NCBI GenBank assembly: GCA_035499735.1
Contig: DATJYC010000049.1
Location: forward strand, 124,001 to 188,000
DNA: 64,000 nucleotides
Source of the DNA: VBDM01 sp035499735
Lineage (GTDB): Bacteria; Pseudomonadota; Gammaproteobacteria; Burkholderiales; SG8-39
Reading direction: 5' to 3'
The notes beneath the pieces were generated by a model. The model made no database searches. It worked only from the letters and a program-made list of their open reading frames with translations, and was not told the DNA's origin. Shown here one piece after another: positions 19,089-27,198 of this stretch (positions within the stretch are counted from its first letter, which is position 1; every line of letters starts with the position of its first letter). The position numbers were made by a program, and so were the translations under genes.

Positions 19089-19831
19089 GCGAAATCCGCG
19101 GGGAACCGGTCCAGGCGATCGGTGAAGATTGCGTCCACGCCCCAGGAGAATAGCCGCCGCGCGGCATCAGCGTCGTTGACCGTGTAGCAGAGGAGGGCGA
19201 AGCCCGCCCTCTTCACCTCCGCGGCCTGCGCCTGCGTCAAGCGATCGCTGTTGCAGTGTACCGAGACACAGCCGAGCCGCGTGGCGGACTCGAGCCAACC
19301 GGGCTCGACGCCGTCGGTCAGGTAGCCGCGCTCGAGCTCCGGCGCAGCGGTGCAGGCCACCTCGAGAGAGACCTGGTGAAAGGACGAGAGCAGCGGCCCG
19401 GGCCAGACGCCGGACCACAACTCACGGGCGAGGTCGCATGCGGCTCGCGCCGTCTCGCGCTCGAATCCGGCGGCCGGCTTGATCTCGACGTTCGCCCAGA
19501 GTCCGAGTTCGACGCAGAGCCGTCCGGCGCGCTCGAAGGAGGGCACCGGCTCGTTGCGGTATTCGGGGCCGAACCACGCGCCGGCGTCCAGCGAGGCGAG
19601 CTCGGCGTACGGCGTCTCGGAGACGCTGCCACTGCCGCTCGTCGTGCGCTCCAGCGTTTCGTCGTGCATCAGCACCGGAACGCGGTCCGAGGAGAGCATG
19701 ACGTCGAACTCGACGGCGCGAATCCCCGATTCCGCCGCCTTGCGGATTCCGGCGAGCGTATTCTCGGGGGCAAGCGTGCCGCCGCCGCGATGGCCGATGA
19801 TGCGGGGATGGGGCCAGGCTCTCGGGCGCAT
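19085..19831 (-). CDS. ugpQ: Glycerophosphodiester phosphodiesterase
   Basis: 248 residues that hydrolyse glycerophosphodiesters to glycerol 3-phosphate and an alcohol. The GDPD motifs are seen: IGHRGGGTLAPENT at the N-terminus with the catalytic His-Arg, EFDVMLSSD for the metal, MHDETLERT with the second His, and WANVEIKP. No signal peptide, so it is cytosolic, like UgpQ. It is a stand-alone gene; glpK and gpsA are about 30 kb away. The stop overlaps that of the phosphomutase (CTAG). Confidence 0.92.
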   Translation of the reverse strand: MRPRAWPHPRIIGHRGGGTLAPENTLAGIRKAAESGIRAVEFDVMLSSDRVPVLMHDETLERTTSGSGSVSETPYAELASLDAGAWFGPEYRNEPVPSFERAGRLCVELGLWANVEIKPAAGFERETARAACDLARELWSGVWPGPLLSSFHQVSLEVACTAAPELERGYLTDGVEPGWLESATRLGCVSVHCNSDRLTQAQAAEVKRAGFALLCYTVNDADAARRLFSWGVDAIFTDRLDRFPADFA

Positions 19832-19882
19832 GTGCCCGCATTATAGACAGCGGGTCGGCGAGAATCGCGCGGAAACGCAGGC

Positions 19883-19994
19883 AAAAAAAAACGGGGGAAG
19901 GGAGGGTTTCCCCCGTTTAGCCGCCGTTTGCTGGGCCGGCGGGCAACTCAAAGCGCCCGGCAGAATCCCGCCGCGCGCCTGTAAATTCAACTAT
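19883..19994 (-). ncRNA. Candidate small RNA with strong terminator and C/U-rich loop
   Basis: On the minus strand a good promoter (20001-20029) is followed about 75 bases later by a perfect 11-bp terminator stem (19889-19918) and an uninterrupted U-run from 19891 to 19883. The transcript would be roughly 110 nt. There is no open frame with a ribosome site, and the terminator lies 52 bases before the ugpQ start, so this is not simply its leader. The terminator loop reads ACCCUCCC, complementary to Shine-Dalgarno-like GGGAGGG. I do not recognise the family. Confidence 0.6.
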
Positions 19995-20000
19995 GACAAT

Positions 20001-20029
20001 ATCATACCACTCCCGTTCCGGCGCGACAA
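20001..20029 (-). promoter_or_regulatory. Sigma-70-type promoter for candidate small RNA
   Basis: Minus-strand -35 TTGTCG (20029-20024) and -10 TATGAT (20006-20001) are separated by exactly 17 bp. The TGG before the -10 makes it an extended -10 promoter. It is one of the best promoter matches in the window. The predicted start is at about 19994. Confidence 0.65.
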
Positions 20030-20189
20030 GGTCGAGGACAGTCCCCGTCCCCCGAATTCACGGAGCACCGTGTGCACAATCTAACGAACTTGAAAAGCCG
20101 GGCCGCGCGCTTGTGACTTTTTCACGGATGCCGCCGGGATTGTTTTCGCGATGCTAGTATTCGCCAGTTCTGTCCCGCGAACCTCGCGC

Positions 20190-21161
20190 ATGGGCAACGC
20201 CCGCTTCTCCCTGCTCCGGATATTGGCTGACGGCGAAGTTCACCCTGCAGACTTAGTCCGCCGCGCTCTCGAAGTGTCCGAGGCACGGATGCGCAAGCTC
20301 GTCGCGGATCTCGAAGCGCTCGGCGTGCGTGTGCTCGCGGAAGACTCGGGCCTCCGTCTCGAGCGTCCGGTCGATCTGTACGACGCAAAGTTCATTTCGG
20401 AGCAGGTGGACCGCGTGTTCCCCGACCTGCGAATTGAGTGCCTCGACGAGTGCAGGTCGACCAGCACCGTGCTTGCGGAGCGCGCCAGGGCGGGCGCCGC
20501 GCATGGCACCGTGCTCGCGTGCGAGCACCAGAGCGACGGCCGGGGCAGGCGCGGAAACAGCTGGTTCTCCACGGTCGGCGGCGGCATCACGTTCTCCATC
20601 CTGTGGCGATTTTCGCGCGGCGCAGGAGCGCTGACGGGCCTGAGTCTCGCCGTCGCCGTCGGAGCGGCGAAGGCGCTCGAGAGCCTCGGTGCGCGCGAAG
20701 TGGGCGTGAAATGGCCCAACGACCTGCTTTGCGGCGCAGGCAAACTCGGCGGCATACTCGTCGAGACCGCGGGCGAAGCGGCCGGGCCGGTCGCAGCCGT
20801 GGTCGGAGTCGGGGTGAACTACCGTCTGGACGGCGCGGCCCGTGAACGCATCGCGCGGCCGGTGACGGACATCGCGATGTGCTGCGACGAAATGCCCTCG
20901 CGCAGCGCGGCGCTCGCGCGGCTGGTGTCGCACGTGGCTTCCTCGCTCGAAGGCTTCTCGCGCGAGGGCTTCGCGGCGTTCCGGCTGGCGTGGCTTGAGC
21001 GCCATGCCTGGCAGGGCAGGCGGGTCGTGCTTTCCCAGGCCGATCGGAGCGTAGCCGAAGGACGTGTGGTCGGCATAGCGGATGACGGCTCGCTCGAGCT
21101 CGCCTCGGAGCGCGGGATCCAGCGGTTCCGCAGCGGTGAGCTGTCGCTGAGGCTCGGATGA
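20190..21161 (+). CDS. birA: Biotin--[acetyl-CoA-carboxylase] ligase / biotin repressor
   Basis: About 323 residues from the ATG at 20190; an in-frame ATG at 20151 would add 13 residues. It makes biotinyl-AMP and transfers biotin to carboxylase subunits. The N-terminal winged helix (LLRILADGEVHPADLV...) implies it can also act as a repressor. The catalytic core shows DECRSTSTVL, the biotinyl-AMP loop GRGRRGNSW, KWPNDLL and GGILVET, then a C-terminal SH3-like cap. A TAGTAT at 20155-20160 would serve as a -10 only if the later start is used. It overlaps coaX by ATGA. Confidence 0.92.
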   Translation: MGNARFSLLRILADGEVHPADLVRRALEVSEARMRKLVADLEALGVRVLAEDSGLRLERPVDLYDAKFISEQVDRVFPDLRIECLDECRSTSTVLAERARAGAAHGTVLACEHQSDGRGRRGNSWFSTVGGGITFSILWRFSRGAGALTGLSLAVAVGAAKALESLGAREVGVKWPNDLLCGAGKLGGILVETAGEAAGPVAAVVGVGVNYRLDGAARERIARPVTDIAMCCDEMPSRSAALARLVSHVASSLEGFSREGFAAFRLAWLERHAWQGRRVVLSQADRSVAEGRVVGIADDGSLELASERGIQRFRSGELSLRLG

Positions 21162-21877
21162 TACTGGCCGTCGATTGCGGAAATTCGCGGCTGAAGTGGG
21201 GCCTGCACGACCGGGGTCGCTGGATCAAGACAGGAAGCGTGCCGCTGTCGGGGCTTGCGAGGCTGAAGAAGGCGTGGAAGACGCTTCCGTGGGTCGAAAA
21301 AATCGTCGTCGCGAACGTCGCGGGGAGGTCCGTCCGGCAGCGTCTGGAGGTGATGCTCTCTCGGCGGGACGCGCGTCCGGTCTGGATTGCAGCGCGCCGG
21401 CACCAGTGCGGCGTAAGGAACGGCTACATCGAGCCCGGGCAGCTCGGCGCCGATCGCTGGGCCGCTCTGATCGGAGCCCGGATGATGTTCCGCGGCCCAT
21501 GCCTTGTGGTCGCTTCGGGCACGGCGACCACGGTGGACATGCTTCGCGGCGACGGGACGTTTGCGGGAGGCATGATCCTTCCCGGTCTCGAGCTGATGAA
21601 GCGCGCGCTCGCGGAGAACACGGCCGGGCTGCCGCTGTCGCGGGGTCGGTTTTCCAGGACGCCCCGCAGCACCGCCGATGCTATCCAGTCCGGGTGCCTG
21701 CTCGCCCAGGCGGGTGCCATAGAGCGGATTTTCGGGGCGATGGGTCCCGGGGCAGCCTGCGTGCTGGCGGGCGGCGCCGCCGCGAGAATCGCCCCGCACC
21801 TTCGCATTCCCGTGCGACGGGCTGACAATCTCGTGCTGGAGGGCCTGGTGCGCATCGCGGGCGAGACCGAGGAGTGA
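21158..21877 (+). CDS. coaX: Type III pantothenate kinase
   Basis: 239 residues that phosphorylate pantothenate in the first step of CoA synthesis. Type III features: N-terminal phosphate loop VDCGNSRLKWG, GADRWAALIGA, ASGTATTVD and GGMILPGL. Type III enzymes are insensitive to CoA feedback. The birA-coaX adjacency with overlapping ATGA is common in betaproteobacteria, and the stop overlaps the GTG start of the SPOR-domain gene. Length is normal. Confidence 0.93.
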   Translation: MILAVDCGNSRLKWGLHDRGRWIKTGSVPLSGLARLKKAWKTLPWVEKIVVANVAGRSVRQRLEVMLSRRDARPVWIAARRHQCGVRNGYIEPGQLGADRWAALIGARMMFRGPCLVVASGTATTVDMLRGDGTFAGGMILPGLELMKRALAENTAGLPLSRGRFSRTPRSTADAIQSGCLLAQAGAIERIFGAMGPGAACVLAGGAAARIAPHLRIPVRRADNLVLEGLVRIAGETEE

Positions 21878-22578
21878 GTCGCGAAGCCGTGAGAATCGTA
21901 TTTTTCCTGCTTCTGCTGGCCAATCTCGCTTTCTTCACGTGGGTCTATTTCGGGACGGTATCGGACGAGCCGCAGCTCATGGAGCAGCAGCTGAACCCTC
22001 AAGAGATCCGTCTGCTTAGCTCGGACCAGGTTGCGAAGCTCGCGGCCGAGCGGGCCAAGCAGATCGCCGAGCGTCCTAAGCCGCCCAAACCGTCGGTAAT
22101 CGCCTGCCTCGAGCTGGGAGCATTCAACACGGGCGATGCGCCGCGCATGCAGCTGGCGCTCGAGCCGCTCGCTCTTGGATCGCGGCTGTCGCAGCGGCGC
22201 GCGGACGAGATCGCGAGCTATTGGGTGTTCATCCCGCCGCTGCGGAGCCGCCAGTCGGCGAATCTCAAGGCGGCCGAGCTGAAGAAGCTGGGTGTCGGGG
22301 ATTTCTTCATCGTCCAGGAGGACCCCAAGTTCAGGCTCGCGATTTCGCTCGGGGTGTTCAAGACCGAGGAGGCGGCGAACGCGCGTCTCGCGGAGCTGCG
22401 CAAGAAGGGAGTGCGCACCGCCCGGGTCGGTCCCAGGGAGACTTCCGTGCAGAAGGTCTACTTCGCGATCCGTGAAGTGCCCGATGCGCTGGTCACGCGG
22501 CTGAACGACATACGCCAGAGTTTCCCCGGCATCGAGCTCAGGGACTGCCCCGGTGACGAAAAACGCGCCGGAAAGTAG
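21874..22578 (+). CDS. SPOR-domain membrane protein
   Basis: 234 residues with one membrane segment (about 7-24) and a periplasmic remainder. The C-terminal 75 residues or so fit a SPOR domain, which binds septal peptidoglycan stripped of stem peptides: YWVFIPPLRS, FFIVQEDPKFRLAISLGVFKTEEAA and an ending strand-helix. The N-terminal linker is rich in Lys/Pro (ERPKPPKPS). GTG start overlapping the coaX stop (GTGA). A role in division or envelope remodelling is inferred from the family. Confidence 0.8.
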   Translation: MSREAVRIVFFLLLLANLAFFTWVYFGTVSDEPQLMEQQLNPQEIRLLSSDQVAKLAAERAKQIAERPKPPKPSVIACLELGAFNTGDAPRMQLALEPLALGSRLSQRRADEIASYWVFIPPLRSRQSANLKAAELKKLGVGDFFIVQEDPKFRLAISLGVFKTEEAANARLAELRKKGVRTARVGPRETSVQKVYFAIREVPDALVTRLNDIRQSFPGIELRDCPGDEKRAGK

Positions 22579-22588
22579 GCGCCGGTCC

Positions 22589-23068
22589 TCAGCTGCGCCG
22601 GATCCTCTCGAGCAGCGACGTCGTGGAGAGCGGGTGCCTGAAAGGGATGGCGTGAACGCTGCCGCCCCAGGCCCGCACCTCGGCGGCCCCGACGATGGCC
22701 TCGGGCTTCCAGTCCCCGCCCTTGACGAGCACGTCGGGCCTGCATGCCCGTATCAGCTCGAGAGGCGTGTCCTCCTCGAACCACGTCACCAGGCCGACCG
22801 ATTCGAGCGCCGCGACCAGCGCGGCGCGGTCGGAGAGCCGGTTCACGGGGCGGTCGTCGCCCTTGCCCAGGCGCCTTGCCGAGGCGTCGCTGTTGAGCGC
22901 GACGAGCAGCGTCTCTCCGAGCGCACGCGCCTCGGCGAGATAGGTGGCATGCCCGCGGTGGAGAATGTCGAAAACCCCGTTCGTGAACACGAGCGGCCGC
23001 GCGCACGATTCGATCCGCGAAGAAAGCTCCCGGGGAGGAAAGATCTTCGCTTCGAAGCGCGGGAGCAT
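22589..23068 (-). CDS. hldE: D-beta-D-heptose 1-phosphate adenylyltransferase (split HldE C-domain)
   Basis: 159 residues forming only the nucleotidyltransferase half of HldE (RfaE2). It makes ADP-heptose for the LPS inner core. The cytidylyltransferase-type motifs are FTNGVFDILHRGH (HxGH), LNSDASARRLGKG and RHPLSTTSLLERI. In E. coli this is fused to the kinase half; separate genes are usual in betaproteobacteria. waaF and diaA/gmhA-like genes elsewhere in the window belong to the same theme. It is divergent from the glutathione peroxidase gene, with 40 bases between starts. Confidence 0.92.
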   Translation of the reverse strand: MLPRFEAKIFPPRELSSRIESCARPLVFTNGVFDILHRGHATYLAEARALGETLLVALNSDASARRLGKGDDRPVNRLSDRAALVAALESVGLVTWFEEDTPLELIRACRPDVLVKGGDWKPEAIVGAAEVRAWGGSVHAIPFRHPLSTTSLLERIRRS

Positions 23069-23108
23069 GCGGATATGGTAGCTTAGCGGCCTCCTTCCAG
23101 GTCGATCG

Positions 23109-23648
23109 ATGCGCTCGCTGCTAGCGTTTCTTCTAGGTGCCGTCGTATGCGCGCCCGCCGCCGCGGCGTGCCCGGCGCTTCTCGGCTACACCTTTCCGAG
23201 CCTGGTCGACCAGCCCACACCGCTGTGCCGGTTCGAGGGGAAGGTCTTGCTCGTCGTGAATACGGCGAGCGAGTGCGGCTACACGCCTCAGTACGAAGGC
23301 TTGGAAGCGCTGTATCGTCGCTATCGCGACAAGGGCCTGGTCGTGCTCGGCTTCCCCGCGAACGATTTCGGTGGGCAGGAGCCCGGCAGCAACCGCGAGA
23401 TCGCCAAGTTCTGCGAGGTCAACTACGGCGTGAGCTTCCCGATGTTCGCGAAGTCGGGGGTATCGGAGAGCAACGCGAACCCGTTCTACGCCTCGCTCGC
23501 CAGGAAGACCGGCGCGCGGCCCCGCTGGAACTTCCACAAGTACCTCATCGACCGCTCGGGCGAGACGGTGCTGTCGTTCGACAGCGCAATTGAGCCCGGC
23601 GACCGCAAGCTGGTCTCCGAAATCGAGCGCATGCTCGCGGAGCGCTAG
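23109..23648 (+). CDS. Glutathione peroxidase family protein, exported
   Basis: 179 residues with a signal peptide (about 1-19, ending APAAAA). It reduces peroxides with a catalytic Cys. The motifs are NTASECGYTPQYEGL (active Cys, not selenocysteine), FPANDFGGQEPGSN with the catalytic Gln and Asn, and WNFHKYLID with the Trp. The export signal is less common than cytosolic forms. Bacterial Cys forms often use thioredoxin rather than glutathione. Its stop shares a CTAG with the convergent dolP stop. Confidence 0.9.
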   Translation: MRSLLAFLLGAVVCAPAAAACPALLGYTFPSLVDQPTPLCRFEGKVLLVVNTASECGYTPQYEGLEALYRRYRDKGLVVLGFPANDFGGQEPGSNREIAKFCEVNYGVSFPMFAKSGVSESNANPFYASLARKTGARPRWNFHKYLIDRSGETVLSFDSAIEPGDRKLVSEIERMLAER

Positions 23649-24259
23649 CGCGCTCCGCTGGTCTCCGGCTTCTTGGCGGGCGGGGTCACGTATTCGAAGA
23701 CGCGAACCACCTTGGTCACGCCGCCCGTGCCCCGGGCGATCTCGGTCGCGGCATCGGCCTCCTCATGCGTTACCAGGCCGAGCAGGTACACGACGCCGGC
23801 TTCGGTCACCACCTTGACGTCGGTCGGCTTGACCTTGCCGTTCCCCAGCAGATTGCTCTTGACCTTGCTCGTGATGTAGGCATCGTTGCTGCGCGAGCCC
23901 GCGGAACTGGCGCCGGCGACCTGCAGCTCGTTGACGACGGTCTTCACGCTGGGAACGCCCTGGACGGCTTTCTCCGCGTCCGCCCTGGCGGCCGCGGACG
24001 GAACCTCGCCCGTTAGGAGCGCCGTGTAGTTGTAGCTGGTGACGTTGACGTGTCCCTGCCCCTTGAGGGTGTCGTCGATCCGGTCGCCGGCCGCGAATTC
24101 GATCCGCTGGTCGTCGAGCATGACCTCGGCCTGGCGGCGGTCCGCGGCCATAACCACGCCCGCGGTCACGCCTCCGACGATGAGCGCCTGCGCGCAGGCC
24201 TGCAGGATCGCGGCGGAAACGAGCAGCAGCGCCGCCGCAACCCAGGCCTTCAACCTCAT
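23645..24259 (-). CDS. dolP: BON-domain lipoprotein, DolP-like
   Basis: About 204 residues with a lipoprotein signal ending LQAC and two BON domains (about 50-115 and 125-190). The repeated VK-TV-LxG patterns end in GVTKVVRVFEYV. DolP (YraP) supports outer-membrane integrity and binds anionic phospholipid near division sites. The start at 24259 is set by AGAGGG five bases upstream. It is the last gene of the lpoA-yraN-diaA-dolP block, which keeps the E. coli yraM-N-O-P order. A Lys/Pro-rich C-terminal tail follows the second domain. Confidence 0.88.
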   Translation of the reverse strand: MRLKAWVAAALLLVSAAILQACAQALIVGGVTAGVVMAADRRQAEVMLDDQRIEFAAGDRIDDTLKGQGHVNVTSYNYTALLTGEVPSAAARADAEKAVQGVPSVKTVVNELQVAGASSAGSRSNDAYITSKVKSNLLGNGKVKPTDVKVVTEAGVVYLLGLVTHEEADAATEIARGTGGVTKVVRVFEYVTPPAKKPETSGAR

Positions 24260-24269
24260 TCGGGCCCTC

Positions 24270-24896
24270 TCATTCGGCCCCAAGCAGCATGCAGTCGATG
24301 CCGTCGCAAAGGCAGTGGAGAGTGAGCAGATGCACTTCTTGGATGCGGGCCGTCTGCGAGTGGGGAACGCAGATATGGACGTCGTCGGGCGCGAGCAGCT
24401 TGCCTGTTTCGCCGCCTCCGCGCCCCGTGAGGGCGACTACGCGCATCTCGCGTTCGTGTGCGGCGGCGATGGCGCGCGTGACATTCTTGGAATTGCCGCT
24501 CGTGGAAATCGCAAATAGCACGTCCCCGGGCTGGCCCAGGGCGCTGACCTGCTTGGAGAAGACCTGCTCGTACTCGTAGTCGTTCGCAATCGACGTGAGG
24601 GTGGAGGTGTCGGTTGTCAGCGAGATAGCAGCGAGTCCGGGCCGCTCGCGCTCGAAGCGGTTCAGCAACTCCGCCGAGAAATGCTGCGCGTCGGCCGCGG
24701 AACCGCCATTACCACACGCGAGGATCTTTCCATTCGACAGGAGCGCCTTCACCATGATCTCGATCGCGTGAGCGATCGGCTCGGCGAGCACCTCGTGCGC
24801 CTTCTGCTTCAGCTGGGCGCTGTCGGTAAACTGGCGCCGGATGCGCCAGAGCAAATCCACGCTGTCGTCGGCGGCGCGGGACGGTGTGGGCTTCAT
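24270..24896 (-). CDS. diaA: SIS-domain protein, DiaA/GmhA family
   Basis: 208 residues with one SIS (sugar isomerase) domain. KILACGNGGSAADAQHFSAEL and FAISTSGNSKNV are the phosphosugar-binding loops. In E. coli, DiaA binds DnaA and promotes timely replication initiation, while its relative GmhA makes heptose 7-phosphate. The position between yraN and dolP favours DiaA. No other heptose isomerase is in the window, so a dual or GmhA role cannot be excluded. It starts 35 bases after yraN, with no obvious promoter between. Confidence 0.85.
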   Translation of the reverse strand: MKPTPSRAADDSVDLLWRIRRQFTDSAQLKQKAHEVLAEPIAHAIEIMVKALLSNGKILACGNGGSAADAQHFSAELLNRFERERPGLAAISLTTDTSTLTSIANDYEYEQVFSKQVSALGQPGDVLFAISTSGNSKNVTRAIAAAHEREMRVVALTGRGGGETGKLLAPDDVHICVPHSQTARIQEVHLLTLHCLCDGIDCMLLGAE

Positions 24897-24931
24897 GGGA
24901 GAATCATTCTACCGCAAGCGTCGGGCGGCTC

Positions 24932-25270
24932 TCAGGCGGAGAAGGCGTCGCGTATCCATTCGATCCGCGGAGGCTCGATGCGCTCGAGCAGGACCACGTC
25001 GAACCTGCAGGGCGATTCCCGCGTGCCTGCAAGATAGTGGCGCGCCGTCGCGATGATCCGCGCCTGCTTGCGCCTGTCGACGCTGTAGGAAGCTCCTCCG
25101 AAATCCTTCGATTGGCGCAGCCTGACCTCGGCGAAGACGACCGTGTCGCGGTCCCGGAGGATCAGGTCGATCTCGCCCCAGCGGCAGCGGTAGCGGCTCT
25201 CGATCACGGCCAGGCCCTTGCTTTGCAGGTAGGCGGCGGCGATGCGCTCGGCGCGATCGCCGGAGCTCAT
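24932..25270 (-). CDS. yraN: YraN/UPF0102 family endonuclease-like protein
   Basis: 112 residues with the nuclease-fold pattern of the UPF0102 family: GDRAERIAAAYL, RYRCRWGEIDLILRD (E and D as metal ligands), TVVFAEVRLR (the E-x-R/K pair) and DFGGASYSV. The function is not well established; a Holliday-junction-resolvase-like fold is known. The ATG overlaps the lpoA stop (ATGA). Confidence 0.85.
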   Translation of the reverse strand: MSSGDRAERIAAAYLQSKGLAVIESRYRCRWGEIDLILRDRDTVVFAEVRLRQSKDFGGASYSVDRRKQARIIATARHYLAGTRESPCRFDVVLLERIEPPRIEWIRDAFSA

Positions 25271-26337
25271 TTCGCGCCTTCGAACGAAACACCCACGCCG
25301 TCGCGGAACACCGCCTGCACCGGCTCGCGCTGAAGCGAGCTGCCTCCGCGGTAGGAGATCCTTCCGGTTACTCCGTCCAGGTTGATGGTCTGCTGTCCGG
25401 ATAGCAACTGCCCCGCGATGCGGCAGGCGTCGATTCCGAGCGCGTAGAAGCGCTGCAGATCGGTGGACAGCCCCTCGGGCCGCGGATAAACCATGACCGC
25501 CGCGTGGTCGGGCTGCACCAGCCAGGGCATGTCCACGAAGCGAATGCCGTTGAGATCGCCGTTGGCGAGCGGATCGTTCTTGCCGTCGTTGATCTGCGAT
25601 GTCGCATAGACCTGAATCTGGTTGTTGAGGTAGGGGCGCACCGTGCGGGCCTGGTCCGCTTCCGCCGCGAGAAAGATGAGCTGCGCCTGCGAGTCGGCAA
25701 GTCCGCGCCTCATGTCGACAAGATCGCCGCGCGGCCCGAATTCCCTGACATCGCTGATTTTCCCGCCGAGGGTTAGCCATTCGTCCGCGAAGGCTCGGGC
25801 GACGCGCTTGGCGAAGATCGTCGACGCCTCCACCACGATGCCCTCGCGCAGGCCCCCCCGGCCGAACGCGGCCCGCGCCACTGCGCGCGCCTCCGACTCG
25901 GCGGAAAGGCCGAAGGTGTAGAGACGGGGGGGGAGGGGCGAGTCGCCGTCGGCGACGTTGAGCGCCAGCGTGACGACGGTGATATGTCCGGCGGCGGCGA
26001 GGGCCGTGACGCCGGAGCGCGTGAGCGGACCGACCATCACGGCGGCGCCGCGCTGCACAGCGGCCTCGTATTCGGAAATGATGCTCGAAGCCTGCGCGTC
26101 GGTGCGTACCACCTGCATCGTCTGACGATTCTCCATGTGGTTGAGCGCCGCCTGGCAGCCCAGTTGGACGGCCTCGGCGGCTCGCGAAAATTCCGGCGCG
26201 TTGAGCGGGAGCAGCAGCCCGATGAAGGGCGGCTCGACGGGCGGCCGGCTTGCCGGATCGTCGACGGCCGCGCACAATGCCGGACTCAACAACGCCAACA
26301 GAGCGAAACAGATTTGGGCGCAGTGACCGGCAGCCAT
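25267..26337 (-). CDS. Penicillin-binding protein activator LpoA C-domain family
   Basis: About 356 residues with a signal peptide (MAAGHCAQICFALLALLSPA) and a periplasmic type-I-binding-protein fold: PPFIGLLLPLNAPEF at the start and MVGPLTRSGVTAL in the middle. E. coli LpoA has an extra N-terminal TPR domain, which is absent here, so this is the short form. The family stimulates penicillin-binding proteins from the outer membrane. A clear lipobox is not seen, so anchoring is uncertain. The 5' end overlaps that of the divergent rsmI gene. Confidence 0.82.
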   Translation of the reverse strand: MAAGHCAQICFALLALLSPALCAAVDDPASRPPVEPPFIGLLLPLNAPEFSRAAEAVQLGCQAALNHMENRQTMQVVRTDAQASSIISEYEAAVQRGAAVMVGPLTRSGVTALAAAGHITVVTLALNVADGDSPLPPRLYTFGLSAESEARAVARAAFGRGGLREGIVVEASTIFAKRVARAFADEWLTLGGKISDVREFGPRGDLVDMRRGLADSQAQLIFLAAEADQARTVRPYLNNQIQVYATSQINDGKNDPLANGDLNGIRFVDMPWLVQPDHAAVMVYPRPEGLSTDLQRFYALGIDACRIAGQLLSGQQTINLDGVTGRISYRGGSSLQREPVQAVFRDGVGVSFEGAK

Positions 26338-27192
26338 GGCGGGAGCCCGAACGGGGCGGGTCAATTATATGTGGTGGCGACGCCCATTGGGAACCTCGAG
26401 GACATCAGCCTGCGCGCGCTCGACTCGCTCGCCCGCGCCGATGCGATCGCCGCCGAAGATACGCGGGTGACGGCGCGGCTGCTCGAGCACCACCATCTGC
26501 GCGCCAGGCTCATCGCCGTGCACGAGCACAACGAGCGGCAATCCGCCGAGAAGATCGTGAGGGAGCTCGCGCAGGGCAGGAACGTCGCGCTCGTGACCGA
26601 CGCCGGGACGCCGGGCGTGGCCGATCCGGGAGCCTTCGTGGTCGCGAAAGCGCGCGCCGCCGGATTCCGGGTAGTCCCCATCCCCGGGCCCAACGCCGCC
26701 GTGACGGCGCTGTCGGCGGCGGGATTGCCGGACGGGCCGTTTCTCTTCGCCGGGTTCCTGCCGCCCAGGCCCGCGGCGCGCCGCAAGGCGCTCGAGCCCC
26801 TGCGCGCGCTGCCGTATGCCCTGGTGTTCTACGAGGTGCCGCACCGGATCGTCGAGTCGGTCGAAGACCTCGCCGCGGTGCTCGGTGCGGAGCGCCAGAT
26901 TGTTCTGGCGCGGGAGCTCACCAAGATGTTCGAGGAGATCCACCGCTGCCGCCTGGGCGACGCGGCAGCATGGCTGAAGGAGAACCCGGACCGCCGGCGC
27001 GGGGAGTTCGTGCTCGTTCTCGGGGCCGCTCCGGCAAGCCGGTCCGATGACCACTGGGAGCCGCTGCTGACGGCGCTCCTCTCGGAGCTGCCGCTCGCGC
27101 GGGCGGTGAAGCTCACCTGCGCGATCGCGGGCGCGAGGAAGAAAGCGGTCTACAAGCGCGCTCTGAGCCTCGCGGGCGCCGGGCGCGGCTGA
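26323..27192 (+). CDS. rsmI: 16S rRNA (cytidine-1402-2'-O)-methyltransferase
   Basis: 289 residues of the tetrapyrrole-methylase-fold RsmI family, which methylates C1402 of 16S rRNA. Motifs: LYVVATPIGNLEDIS, AAEDTRVTARLL, VTDAGTPGVADPG, PIPGPNAAVTALSAAG and FYEVPHRI. The GTG at 26323 is used because the next in-frame options fall inside the conserved LYVVATPIGNL. That places the start inside the divergent lpoA-like gene by 15 bases. The divergent rsmI/lpoA arrangement is widely conserved. Confidence 0.92.
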   Translation: MTGSHGGSPNGAGQLYVVATPIGNLEDISLRALDSLARADAIAAEDTRVTARLLEHHHLRARLIAVHEHNERQSAEKIVRELAQGRNVALVTDAGTPGVADPGAFVVAKARAAGFRVVPIPGPNAAVTALSAAGLPDGPFLFAGFLPPRPAARRKALEPLRALPYALVFYEVPHRIVESVEDLAAVLGAERQIVLARELTKMFEEIHRCRLGDAAAWLKENPDRRRGEFVLVLGAAPASRSDDHWEPLLTALLSELPLARAVKLTCAIAGARKKAVYKRALSLAGAGRG

Positions 27193-27198
27193 GCGGCG

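Noticed and set aside
20111..20126. TGTGA-CTTTT-TCACG before birA as a CRP site
   Set aside because: The spacer is five bases instead of six and the right half is imperfect, so CRP binding is doubtful.
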